From: Linanthus parryae
Taxonomy: Eukaryota; Streptophyta; Magnoliopsida; Ericales; Polemoniaceae
Reading direction: 5' to 3'
Length of the DNA: 64,000 bases
Assembly: GCA_023055425.1 (NCBI GenBank)
Contig: JALGPY010000001.1
Span: forward strand, 73,092,994 to 73,156,993
The translations under genes and the position numbers were made by a program. Each line of letters starts with the position of its first letter. The first letter of the stretch is position 1. The notes beneath the pieces are model-generated. The model saw only the letters and a program-made list of their open reading frames with translations, did no database searches and was not told where the DNA came from. Shown piece after piece: positions 14,511 through 27,838 of the stretch.

Positions 14511-15672
14511 CTATATCCCCCTTAAAATGAAGCTTCGTCCCCGAAGCTTAAGAAAACTTTTGAGAGAACTTATAAACATACTTGAAGAGAATGCAACTAA
14601 TGCACATGAGACTTGTATGCAATGCTAATGCACATGCAACACTAAAATTAACGGAAAATGCGCTCTTGATAGGTTTTGTCTCTTCTCACTCGTGTTACAA
14701 TAGAAATTCATATAACAAATAACTCAAGTAAAAGGTCGCACCAAATTTTGAAAAGTTAGACCAAAATGCAAGTTCTCACGTTTACAAAGTAATTCGAAAA
14801 TTTTCTAGAATTTAAACAATCACGAAACTTTTAGAAAAATAATTTGATCAAAACTAACATGCCATTTTGCTTTGCTCATCCGCGTTAAAAATTTTGTCTT
14901 ACCTTCGTAGGATTAGATAAACCAATCACCTCAAGTGTTCCACGCATACGAGGGATAAAAGAACACTATGTGTCGTCACACAACGTGTCTCTCCATCACA
15001 ACTCGCATGTGTTTCACAAGTTCCAACTTAGTCTACACAGCGGGTACAACTCATAGTACCGTCGTACTAAGGGTCACGCCAGCGGACTGCTAAACAAAGT
15101 GGTACATATCACTTGGCATTTGGTATCTCCGCACCCAATCATTTTTTTTTTCAATTTTTTTTTAAAGAATACTTTTTTTTGTCAAAACATTCCTATTTTG
15201 GAACGACCATGTCAAATTAACTCAAAATAAAACAAAACAAGGTATTATCTTAAAAGTCTCACTCAAAGGTATGAAAGGAATGGTCTCACGGTCTTCTAAG
15301 TCAAAGCGTCGTTACTCTCTCGTCGACAAGATATCATAGAAACATAAAGATTCATAGATACGTATCACACACTATAGCAAGCATTTCGATATAAGTAAGC
15401 AAGGGCATAAGTACTAGGCATGCAAATAAGCAAGCAAAATATGTACGGTGCACATCTCAAATAGCTGTTAACATTTAATCAACAAGTATGTTACAAATCA
15501 ATATTAATGACAGGTAAGTACCCCAACTCCCGGCGGCTTGTTTACTTCATTTATTCCCAAATTGAGTTATCCTAGTCAATTTAAAAATTTCGAAAACGTT
15601 TTATCTTACTTATTCTATACTAATGGAAATCGAAAAGCACTTTAACCGGAGAACCGATGCTCTGATACCATC
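14511..15672 (-). other. Internal segment 4 of the array (non-coding)
   Basis: This 1162 bp segment carries private changes near 14658-14703 (AAATGCGCTC, GGTTTTGTC, ATAGAAATTC) absent from all other units. From about 14.83 kb onward it matches segment 5. The primer site is at 15659-15670. Confidence 0.9.
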
Positions 15673-18600
15673 TGAAACGACCCGGGATCTCGGTTTAGGG
15701 TTAACGCGACAATCGATAACCAAAAGTAGATTATTAACTATTAAATTTACATTTCGGTTAAAGTACATAACAAAATTTCGATATTAAGTACAATCTAAAC
15801 AAATCGTGTGTGATCTACTAAGTGATCTGACTTAAGCTATACTTCTTCGTCTCGATCCGCGTTCCCATTCCCCAAACTTGATTGACGACCTGCGGTTTTA
15901 AAATGGCAAATGCCGACGCAGTTTTGAAGAAATAATCAGTAAAAACTGAGTAAATACATACTACGACATGTAAAGCAACGAGTGGCACGGAAGCATGAGT
16001 TGAAACAAATTAGAAGATTTAAACAATAAAGCTATCATGTTGGAGAATTCGGAACAACTTGAAGTAACCGAGTAACAAAACCCTCTAAATTTAATAACAT
16101 TGAGAAACCACGAGTAGTTCGTAACATACCCAGAGTAAACAAGTCCATTTAAGAGGATAACTTAGTTCATGAATAGCCAAAGCATTTCAAATCATTTCAA
16201 TTGATTAGGGCAATCCAGAGCCACAAACAACATTAATAAAGTAGTCAATTTTTTATTTCGACTTCAATCAACAGTTTAATTTAGCTGAGGCGTGTCAAGA
16301 GCCACCAGCATGATCGATGTAAACAGAGGGATCACGAAATAATCACTAAGGGTTCCTTCTAGGGTCTATCAAACCCTATTTCACCCGAGCGTTAAGGGAG
16401 CCCATTCGTCAACCCCGCTCATAACATTAGCTAAAAGGCCTTAAGTGTCGACACCCCTATACCGTAGTGACCCTTACAAGTATAAGTAGCACTCTATAGC
16501 TCTATAAACCCCTTGGCCTCAATATCTTGATACATTTTGGCTCATCGGGGGCGGGTTTGTGAACATTAACGTTCTATCCAATAATAAGAAGCATTGCTTC
16601 AATGGTCTTAGCCATAAGAAAATGGAGGATCGCTTGACGCCTCCCATTAATAACAGTACTCTGTACATCGTCCTAAGTCTATTAGAGGTATTTTATTTCT
16701 TCACTTTCACATAATGAGAATCGAGGAATATCAAAATTTCACAAGTAATTTCCGAGAGTTCTCAAAGGAGATGAATAAAATAGTTTAACAACTTTCGAGC
16801 GGAGAACATGCATTCTCATACTATTTCATATAACAAACATTCATTTGAAACATCAAACACAAAGGAACATTTTGATATAAAAATGCCGTACATATGTACT
16901 TACCACTGAGATGAAGCACAATTAAAAGCAAGAAACTAAGCCTAGCACTCCGACGACAACCGCTCTCTCCTACGAGGTCGATGTCTACAATCACACGTAT
17001 GACGTACTCGTTATAACCAATTTACACATTTATAATAAAAAAGCAAACCTACATGTCACATAGTCCTAAATGTCACTAATGCACATATAACGATGTTTAA
17101 TTATCAAAATAAGTCCAACAAAACACCTACAAGTTCAAAAATTCAAGTTTTCTAAAAGATGTGAAACTACAATTCTGGACAGAATTGTAGCTCTAACTTT
17201 GGAGCCATATTTACCATATCAAATCATCTCCTAAAATTTTGAAATTAGTGTATGATGAACCTACATGTGTCTACTTTCAGAAACACCAAGAAAATCATGC
17301 ATAGCTATTATAAAACTCAAGTTACAAAAATAACAAACACTGCTATGCAGAGACAAGTTTGGAAGAAAGTTTCAACTTTGAAGATCAATTACTTCTACTT
17401 GGAGAATAGGAAAAATGCCCATATTCTCCAGAATGAATCCCTTATGTGTCTAGTTTCATCACAAGAAAGATTTGGTGCCATAAGTTTCTGGAAATGAGAT
17501 TTTTTACAAAAATGGTAAAACTTGTTCAAAAACAGAGTTTCAGAAAACATGCAACTTAAAATTAGCATATCTCCCTAACCAAAAAGGCTATGGAGTTGAA
17601 TTTTCTTTCAAAATGACCCTCTCTGAGTCTAGTTTCAGAATATGAAAGAGATAAAAATTCTACTGAGACAAAATTTAGAGATAATATACGTTTTTCACAA
17701 ACTGGTCAGATTGTAAAAATATGCAATTTTCACCTAGAGCACTCAAAACATGATCAAATCAATTATATGACACATGCAACTTATGGAGACTTGATTTTCA
17801 CCCAAAATTTTATCATTTTAAGCATTAAGTAAGATATTTACATGCTCTTTACACAAATGATCAAAACCCTCTTGGGTAACAATGCAAGGAAGATGACATT
17901 CACAACATGCATGTGGGTTCTAGTGTGGGTTTCATGAAATAGTCTAAAATTTGAAGTCAAACACATGATCTAACCATGAAGATGAAGAACTAAGCATCGA
18001 ATTGAAGAAATCAAAGATGAAGTTCATCAATCAAAGGTAAAGATGGACATGCAAGCATGAATTGAAGGCTAGAAGAAAACTTTACCCAAATATTCAAGAA
18101 GATGGTGGATGAAAGAGTGAAATTGGCCTTCATTTCTTGAGAATAATGGTGAAAGAGCTCCCCTCCATGATCATACTTTCCTTGGAATCAAGTTTTTGAT
18201 GATTTGAAGAGTAGAAAATGGATTTTTGATGGTCTTTTTGTGAGGTCAACACCCAAAAACGGGATGAAATTTGGAGAGAGAGAAGAGAGCATGTGTTGAT
18301 GTTCTAGAAGAGAAAAAGATGAAGGAAAATGAGAATGAAAGAAATGTAGTTGATGGTGGTGGTTGGTGGTCAAGGAACACACATGGTAATGCCATACATG
18401 AGGGTATTAATGAGAGTTGGTGTATTATTAGAGAAGAATATGAGATGTTTGCAAAAAAGATCATCTCCATAATTTAGATGAGTTGACCAAAGATAGTGGA
18501 GGGGGGCTTGAAGAGAAGTCATAAGTTTCCCAACAAGCTAGTTGGGGATATAAATGTAAAATTGATAAATGAGATGCTTATTTGTGAAAACTAAAAGTTG

Positions 18601-18952
18601 AGGGGTGAAAATATAATTTCCAATTAATAGGTAACACTAGAAAAGATAACTTTCATAAATTGTAAAAAAAATCTCCAAATTATTTAAAATAAAACACTTT
18701 GTACAAATCACTTATAGAAAACTACAAGTACCTCCCAAGTATACAAAATAAGTTTCATATAGTATTTTCCAAATTTTAAAAACTACAAAATAATCCCAAA
18801 AAAAAATAATATATCATCATAGATGTCAAATGACACACATATTTTAAAACTAAGAAGAAGTCAAGGACAAGCTCGAAATATAAATTTCTTAAAATTCTCA
18901 AATAGTTTTCGAAATTACTAAATAACCCCCAACTAAAATACGGGGTATTACA
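15673..18952 (-). repeat. LTR E (3280 bp)
   Basis: Complete LTR, almost identical to LTR F. Both share CCTCTAAATTT, GCGGGTTTGTG, CATAATGAGAATCG, TTACTTCTACTTGG, AAAATTAGCAT and a 2-base loss giving GATGAAGTTCATC. This marks E and F as products of the newest duplication in the array. Confidence 0.92.
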
Positions 18953-20114
18953 CTATATCCCCCTTAAAATGAAGCTTCGTCCCCGAAGCTTAAGAAAACT
19001 TTTGAGAGAACTTATAAACATACTTGAAGAGAATGCAACTAATGCACATGAGACTTGTATGCAATGCTAATGCACATGCAACACTAAAATTAACGGAAAA
19101 CGCGCTCTTGATAGGTTTCGTCTCTTCTCACTCGTGTTACAATAGGAATTCATATAACAAATAAATCAAGTAAAAGGTCGCACCAAATTTTGAAAAGTTA
19201 GACCAAAATGCAAGTTCTCACGTTTACAAAGTAATTCGAAAATTTTCTAGCATTTAAACAATCACGAAACTTTTAGAAAAATAATTTGATCAAAACTAAC
19301 ATGCCATTTTGCTTTGCTCATCCGCGTTAAAAATTTTGTCTTACCTTCGTAGGATTAGATAAACCAATCACCTCAAGTGTTCCACGCATACGAGGGATAA
19401 AAGAACACTATGTGTCGTCACACAACGTGTCTCTCCATCACAACTCGCATGTGTTTCACAAGTTCCAACTTAGTCTACACAGCGGGTACAACTCATAGTA
19501 CCGTCGTACTAAGGGTCACGCCAGCGGACTGCTAAACAAAGTGGTACATATCACTTGGCATTTGGTATCTCCGCACCCAATCATTTTTTTTTTCAATTTT
19601 TTTTTAAAGAATACTTTTTTTTGTCAAAACATTCCTATTTTGGAACGACCATGTCAAATTAACTCAAAATAAAACAAAACAAGGTATTATCTTAAAAGTC
19701 TCACTCAAAGGTATGAAAGGAATGGTCTCACGGTCTTCTAAGTCAAAGCGTCGTTACTCTCTCGTCGACAAGATATCATAGAAACATAAAGATTCATAGA
19801 TACGTATCACACACTATAGCAAGCATTTCGATATAAGTAAGCAAGGGCATAAGTACTAGGCATGCAAATAAGCAAGCAAAATATGTACGGTGCACATCTC
19901 AAATAGCTGTTAACATTTAATCAACAAGTATGTTACAAATCAATATTAATGACAGGTAAGTACCCCAACTCCCGGCGGCTTGTTTACTTCATTTATTCCC
20001 AAATTGAGTTATCCTAGTCAATTTAAAAATTTCGAAAACGTTTTATCTTACTTATTCTATACTAATGGAAATCGAAAAGCACTTTAACCGGAGAACCGAT
20101 GCTCTGATACCATC
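18953..20114 (-). other. Internal segment 5 of the array (non-coding)
   Basis: This 1162 bp segment shares AAATAAATCAAG and AGCATTTAAAC with the first part of segment 6, and CCTATTTTGG with segment 4. The primer site is at 20101-20112. No coding content is seen. Confidence 0.9.
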
Positions 20115-23100
20115 TGAAACGACCCGGGATCTCGGTTTAGGGTTAACGCGACAATCGATAACCAAAAGTAGATTATTAACTATTAAATTTACATTTCGGT
20201 TAAAGTACATAACAAAATTTCGATATTAAGTACAATCTAAACAAATCGTGTGTGATCTACTAAGTGATCTGACTTAAGCTATACTTCTTCGTCTCGATCC
20301 GCGTTCCCATTCCCCAAACTTGATTGACGACCTGCGGTTTTAAAATGGCAAATGCCGACGCAGTTTTGAAGAAATAATCAGTAAAAACTGAGTAAATACA
20401 TACTACGACATGTAAAGCAACGAGTGGCACGGAAGCATGAGTTGAAACAAATTAGAAGATTTAAACAATAAAGCTATCATGTTGGAGAATTCGGAACAAC
20501 TTGAAGTAACCGAGTAACAAAACCCTCTAAATTTAATAACATTGAGAAACCACGAGTAGTTCGTAACATACCCAGAGTAAACAAGTCCATTTAAGAGGAT
20601 AACTTAGTTCATGAATAGCCAAAGCATTTCAAATCATTTCAATTGATTAGGGCAATCCAGAGCCACAAACAACATTAATAAAGTAGTCAATTTTTTATTT
20701 CGACTTCAATCAACAGTTTAATTTAGCTGAGGCGTGTCAAGAGCCACCAGCATGATCGATGTAAACAGAGGGATCACGAAATAATCACTAAGGGTTCCTT
20801 CTAGGGTCTATCAAACCCTATTTCACCCGAGCGTTAAGGGAGCCCATTCGTCAACCCCGCTCATAACATTAGCTAAAAGGCCTTAAGTGTCGACACCCCT
20901 ATACCGTAGTGACCCTTACAAGTATAAGTAGCACTCTATAGCTCTATAAACCCCTTGGCCTCAATATCTTGATACATTTTGGCTCATCGGGGGCGGGTTT
21001 GTGAACATTAACGTTCTATCCAATAATAAGAAGCATTGCTTCAATGGTCTTAGCCATAAGAAAATGGAGGATCGCTTGACGCCTCCCATTAATAACAGTA
21101 CTCTGTACATCGTCCTAAGTCTATTAGAGGTATTTTATTTCTTCACTTTCACATAATGAGAATCGAGGAATATCAAAATTTCACAAGTAATTTCCGAGAG
21201 TTCTCAAAGGAGATGAATAAAATAGTTTAACAACTTTCGAGCGGAGAACATGCATTCTCATACTATTTCATATAACAAACATTCATTTGAAACATCAAAC
21301 ACAAAGGAACATTTTGATATAAAAATGCCGTACATATGTACTTACCACTGAGATGAAGCACAATTAAAAGCAAGAAACTAAGCCTAGCACTCCGACGACA
21401 ACCGCTCTCTCCTACGAGGTCGATGTCTACAATCACACGTATGACGTACTCGTTATAACCAATTTACACATTTATAATAAAAAAGCAAACCTACATGTCA
21501 CATAGTCCTAAATGTCACTAATGCACATATAACGATGTTTAATTATCAAAATAAGTCCAACAAAACACCTACAAGTTCAAAAATTCAAGTTTTCTAAAAG
21601 ATGTGAAACTACAATTCTGGACAGAATTGTAGCTCTAACTTTGGAGCCATATTTACCATATCAAATCATCTCCTAAAATTTTGAAATTAGTGTATGATGA
21701 ACCTACATGTGTCTACTTTCAGAAACACCAAGAAAATCATGCATAGCTATTATAAAACTCAAGTTACAAAAATAACAAACACTGCTATGCAGAGACAAGT
21801 TTGGAAGAAAGTTTCAACTTTGAAGATCAATTACTTCTACTTGGAGAATAGGAAAAATGCCCATATTCTCCAGAATGAATCCCTTATGTGTCTAGTTTCA
21901 TCACAAGAAAGATTTGGTGCCATAAGTTTCTGGAAATGAGATTTTTTACAAAAATGGTAAAACTTGTTCAAAAACAGAGTTTCAGAAAACATGCAACTTA
22001 AAATTAGCATATCTCCCTAACCAAAAAGGCTATGGAGTTGAATTTTCTTTCAAAATGACCCTCTCTGAGTCTAGTTTCAGAATATGAAAGAGATAAAAAT
22101 TCTACTGAGACAAAATTTAGAGATAATATACGTTTTTCACAAACTGGTCAGATTGTAAAAATATGCAATTTTCACCTAGAGCACTCAAAACATGATCAAA
22201 TCAATTATATGACACATGCAACTTATGGAGACTTGATTTTCACCCAAAATTTTATCATTTTAAGCATTAAGTAAGATATTTACATGCTCTTTACACAAAT
22301 GATCAAAACCCTCTTGGGTAACAATGCAAGGAAGATGACATTCACAACATGCATGTGGGTTCTAGTGTGGGTTTCATGAAATAGTCTAAAATTTGAAGTC
22401 AAACACATGATCTAACCATGAAGATGAAGAACTAAGCATCGAATTGAAGAAATCAAAGATGAAGTTCATCAATCAAAGGTAAAGATGGACATGCAAGCAT
22501 GAATTGAAGGCTAGAAGAAAACTTTACCCAAATATTCAAGAAGATGGTGGATGAAAGAGTGAAATTGGCCTTCATTTCTTGAGAATAATGGTGAAAGAGC
22601 TCCCCTCCATGATCATACTTTCCTTGGAATCAAGTTTTTGATGATTTGAAGAGTAGAAAATGGATTTTTGATGGTCTTTTTGTGAGGTCAACACCCAAAA
22701 ACGGGATGAAATTTGGAGAGAGAGAAGAGAGCATGTGTTGATGTTCTAGAAGAGAAAAAGATGAAGGAAAATGAGAATGAAAGAAATGTAGTTGATGGTG
22801 GTGGTTGGTGGTCAAGGAACACACATGGTAATGCCATACATGAGGGTATTAATGAGAGTTGGTGTATTATTAGAGAAGAATATGAGATGTTTGCAAAAAA
22901 GATCATCTCCATAATTTAGATGAGTTGACCAAAGATAGTGGAGGGGGGCTTGAAGAGAAGTCATAAGTTTCCCAACAAGCTAGTTGGGGATATAAATGTA
23001 AAATTGATAAATGAGATGCTTATTTGTGAAAACTAAAAGTTGAGGGGTGAAAATATAATTTCCAATTAATAGGTAACACTAGAAAAGATAACTTTCATAA

Positions 23101-23394
23101 ATTGTAAAAAAAATCTCCAAATTATTTAAAATAAAACACTTTGTACAAATCACTTATAGAAAACTACAAGTACCTCCCAAGTATACAAAATAAGTTTCAT
23201 ATAGTATTTTCCAAATTTTAAAAACTACAAAATAATCCCAAAAAAAAATAATATATCATCATAGATGTCAAATGACACACATATTTTAAAACTAAGAAGA
23301 AGTCAAGGACAAGCTCGAAATATAAATTTCTTAAAATTCTCAAATAGTTTTCGAAATTACTAAATAACCCCCAACTAAAATACGGGGTATTACA
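20115..23394 (-). repeat. LTR F (3280 bp)
   Basis: Complete LTR and near-duplicate of LTR E at 15673-18952; see that entry for the shared private variants. Confidence 0.92.
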
Positions 23395-24557
23395 CTATAT
23401 CCCCCTTAAAATGAAGCTTCGTCCCCGAAGCTTAAGAAAACTTTTGAGAGAACTTATAAACATACTTGAAGAGAATGCAACTAATGCACATGAGACTTGT
23501 ATGCAATGCTAATGCACATGCAACACTAAAATTAACGGAAAACGCGCTCTTGATAGGTTTCGTCTCTTCTCACTCGTGTTACAATAGGAATTCATATAAC
23601 AAATAAATCAAGTAAAAGGTCGCACCAAATTTTGAAAAGTTAGACCAAAATGCAAGTTCTCACGTTTACAAAGTAATTCGAAAATTTTCTAGCATTTAAA
23701 CAATCACGAAACTTTTAGAAAAATAATTTGATCAAAACTAACATGCCATTTTGCTTTGCTCATCCGCGTTAAAAATTTTGTCTTACCTTCGTAGGATTAG
23801 ATAAACCAATCACCTCAAGTGTTCCACGCATACGAGGGATAAAAGAACACTATGTGTCGTCACACAACGTGTCTCTCCATCACAACTCGCATGTGTTTTA
23901 CAAGTTCCAACTTAGTCTACACAGCGGGTACAACTCATAGCACCGTCGTACTAAGGGTCACGCCAGCGGACTGCTAAACAAAGTGGTACATATCACTTGG
24001 CATTTGGTATCTCCGCACCCAATCATTTTTTTTTCAATTTTTTTTAAAGAATACTTTTTTTTTTGTCAAAACATTCCAATTTTGGAACGACCATGTCAAA
24101 TTAACTCAAAATAAAACAAAACAAGGTATTATCTTAAAAGTCTCACTCAAAGGTATGAAAGGAATGGTCTCACGGTCTTCTAAGTCAAAGCGTCGTTACG
24201 CTCTCGTCGACAAGATATCATAGAAACATAAAGATTCATAGATACGTATCACACACTATAGCAAGCATTTCGATATAAGTAAGCAAGGGCATAAGTACTA
24301 GGCATGCAAATAAGCAAGTAAAATATGTACGGTGCACATCTCAAATAGCTGTTAACATTTAATCAACAAGTATGTTACAAATCAATATCAATGACAGGTA
24401 AGTACCCAAACTCCCGGCGGCTTGTTTACTTCATTTATTCCCAAATTGAGTTATCCTAGTCAATTTAAAAATTTCGAAAACGTTTTATCTTACTTATTCT
24501 ATACTAATGGAAATCGAAAAATCACTTTAACCGGAGAACCGATGCTCTGATACCATC
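23395..24557 (-). other. Internal segment 6 of the array (non-coding)
   Basis: This 1163 bp segment matches segment 5 up to about 23.88 kb. It then switches to its own variants (GTGTTTTACAAG, CATAGCACCG, TTACGCTCTC) and to ones shared with segment 2. The switch looks like a recombination breakpoint. The primer site is at 24544-24555. Confidence 0.9.
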
Positions 24558-27500
24558 TGAAACGACCCGGGATCTCGGTTCAGGGTTAACGCGACAATCG
24601 ATAACCAAAAGTAGATTATTAACTATTAAATTTACATTTCGGTTAAAGTACATAACAAAATTTCGATATTAAGTACAATCTAAACAAATCGTGTGTGATC
24701 TACTAAGTGATCTGACTTAAGCTATACTTCTTCGTCTCGATCCGCGTTCCCATTCCCCAAACTTGATTGACGACCTGCGGTTTTAAAATGGCAAATGCCG
24801 ACGCAGTTTTGAAGAAATAATCAGTAAAAACTGAGTAAATACATACTACGACATGCAAAGCAACGAGTGGCACGGAAGCATGAGTTGAAACAAATTAGAA
24901 GATTTAAACAATAAAGCTATCATGTTGGAGAATTCGGAACAACTTGAAGTGACCGAGTAACAAAACCCTCTCAATTTAATAACATTGAGAAACCACGAGT
25001 AGTTCGTAACATACCCAGAGTAAACAAGTCCATTTAAGAGGATAACTTAGTTCATGAATAGCCAAAGCATTTCAAATCATTTCAATTGATTAGGGCAATC
25101 CAGAGCCACAAACAACATTAATAAAGTAGTCAATTTTTTATTTCGACTTCAATCAACAGTTTAATTTAGCTGAGGCGTGTCAAGAGCCACCAGCAGGATC
25201 GATGTAAACAGAGGGATCACGAAATAATCACTAAGGGTTCCTTCTAGGGTCTATCAAACCCTATTTCACCCGAGCGTTAAGGGAGCCCATTCGTCAACGC
25301 CGCTCATAACATTAGCTAAAAGGCCTTAAGTGTCGACACCCCTATACCGTAGTGACCCTTACAAGTATAAGTAGCACTCTATAGCTCTATAAACCCCTTG
25401 GCCTCAATATCTTGATACATTTTGGCTCATCGGGGGCGGATTTGTGAACATTAACGTTATATCCAATAATAAGAAGCATTGCTTCAATGGTCTTAGCCAT
25501 AAGAAAATGGAGGATCGCTTGACGCCTCCCATTAATAACAGTACTCTGTACATCGTCCTAAGTCTATTAGAGGTATTTTATTTCTTCACTTTCACATAAC
25601 GAGAATCGAGGAATATCAAAATTTCACAAGTAATTTCCGAGAGTTCTCAAAGGAGATGAATAAAATAGTTTAACAACTTTCGAGCGGAGAACATGCATTC
25701 TCATACTATTTCATATAACAAACATTCATTTGAAACATCAAACACAAAGGAACATTTTGATATAAAAATTCCGTATATATGTACTTACCACTGAGATGAA
25801 GCACAATTAAAAGCAAGAAACTAAGCCTAGCACTCCGACGACAACCGCTCTCTCCTACGAGGTCGATGTCTACAATCACACGTATGACGTACTCGTTATA
25901 ACCAATTTACACATTTATAATAAAAATGCAAACCTACATGTCACATAGTCCTAAATGTCACTAATGCACATATAACGATGTTTAATTATCAACATAAGTC
26001 CAACAAAACACCTACAAGTTCAAAAATTCAAGTTTTCTAAAAGATGTGAAACTACAATTCTGGACAGAATTGTAGCTCTAACTTTGGAGCCATATTTACC
26101 ATATCAAATCATCTCCTAAAATTTTGAAATTAGTGTATGATGAACCTACATGTGTCTACTTTCAGAAACACCAAGAAAATCATGCATAGCTATTATAAAA
26201 CTCAAGTTACAAAAATAACAAACACCGCTATGCAGAGACAGGTTTGGAAGAAAGTTTAAACTTTGAAGATCAATTACTACTACTTGGAGAATAGGAAAAA
26301 TGCCCATATTCTCCAGAATGAATCCCTTATGTGTCTAGTTTCATCACAAGAAAGATTTGGTGCCATAAGTTTCTGGAAATGAGATTTTTTACAAAAATGG
26401 TAAAACTTGTTCAAAAACAGAGTTTCAGAAAACATGCAACTTAAAATGAGCATATCTCCCTAACCAAAAAGGCTATGGAGTTGAATTTTCTTTCAAAATG
26501 ACCCTCTCTGAGTCTAGTTTCAGAATATGAAAGAGATAAAAATTCTACTGAGACAAAATTTAGAGATAATATACGTTTTTCACAAACTGGTCAGATTGTA
26601 AAAATATGCAATTTTCACCTAGAGCACTCAAAACATGATCAAATCAATTATATGACACATGCAACTTATGGAGACTTGATTTTCACCCAAAATTTTATCA
26701 TTTTAAGCATTAAGTAAGATATTTACATGCTCTTTACACAAATGATCAAAACCCTCTTGGGTAACAATGCAAGGAAGATGACATTCACAACATGCATGTG
26801 GGTTCTAGTGTGGGTTTCATGAAATAGTCTAAAATTTGAAGTCAAACACATGATCTAACCATGAAGATGAAGAACTAAGCATCGAATTGAAGAAATCGAA
26901 GATGAAGTTTCATCAATCAAAGGTAAAGATGGACATGCAAGCATGAATTGAAGGCTAGAAGAAAACTTTACCCAAATATTCAAGAAGATGGTGGATGAAA
27001 GAGTGAAATTGGCCTTCATTTCTTGAGAATAATGGTGAAAGAGCTCCCCTCCATGATCATACTATCCTTGGAATCAAGTTTTTGATGATTTGAAGAGTAG
27101 AAAATGGATTTTTGATGGTTTTTTTGTGAGGTCAACACCCAAAAACGGGATGAAATTTGGAGAGAGAGAAGAGAGCATGTGTTGATGTTCTAGAAGAGAA
27201 AAAGATGAAGGAAAATGAGAATGAAAGAAATGTAGTTGATGGTGGTGGTTGGTGGTCAAGGAACACACATGGTAATGCCATACATGAGGGTATTAATGAG
27301 AGTTGGTGTATTATTAGAGAAGAATATGAGATGTTTGCAAAAAAGATCATCTCCATAATTTAGATGAGTTGACCAAAGATAGTGGAGGGGGGCTTGAAGA
27401 GAAGTCATAAGTTTCCCAACAAGCTAGTTGGGGATATAAATGTAAAATTGATAAATGAGATGCTTATTTGTGAAAACTAAAAGTTGAGGGGTGAAAATAT

Positions 27501-27838
27501 AATTTCCAATTAATAGGTAACACTAGAAAAGATAACTTTCATAAATTGTAAAAAAAATCTCCAAATTATTTAAAATAAAACACTTTGTACAAATCACTTA
27601 TAGAAAACTACAAGTACCTCCCAAGTATACAAAATAAGTTTCATATAGTATTTTCCAAATTTTAAAAACTACAAAATAATCCCGAAAAAAAATAATATAT
27701 CATCATAGATGTCAAATGACACACATATTTTAAAACTAAGAAGAAGTCAAGGACAATTTCGAAATATAAATTTCTTAAAATTCTCAAATAGTTTTCGAAA
27801 TTACTAAATAACCCCCAACTAAAATACGGGGTATTACA
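24558..27838 (-). repeat. LTR G (3281 bp, right end of array)
   Basis: Complete terminal LTR. It ends exactly at the LTR terminus ...GTATTACA (27838), where the sequence changes to unrelated DNA starting GATCT. On the element's own strand this is the outer edge of the most upstream LTR. It shares CGGTTCAGGG with LTR C. A target-site copy on the other side cannot be checked because the left end is outside the window. Confidence 0.92.

Larger units (their letters stand above)
1..27838 (-). mobile_element. Tandem array of a non-coding LTR retroelement (LARD-like, Ty3/gypsy type)
   Basis: Near-identical units repeat with starts offset by 4443, 4445, 4444, 4442, 4442 and 4443 bp. Each unit is one 3.28 kb LTR plus one 1.16 kb internal segment. 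The LTR reads TG...CA, starting TGTAATACCCCG on the minus strand and ending in CGTTTCA. The internal segment has a primer site TGGTATCAGAGC just inside one LTR and a purine tract AAGGGGGA abutting the next. Adjacent units share LTRs, so this is one concatenated array and not six separate insertions. No unit encodes gag, protease, RT or integrase. The large LTRs and short empty interior fit a LARD-like parasite of an autonomous gypsy element. The left end lies outside the window. Confidence 0.93.

Noticed and set aside
1..27838. Possible CRISPR or rDNA array
   Set aside because: The unit is 4.44 kb with primer site and purine tract of a retroelement; no short direct repeats with spacers, no rRNA sequence.
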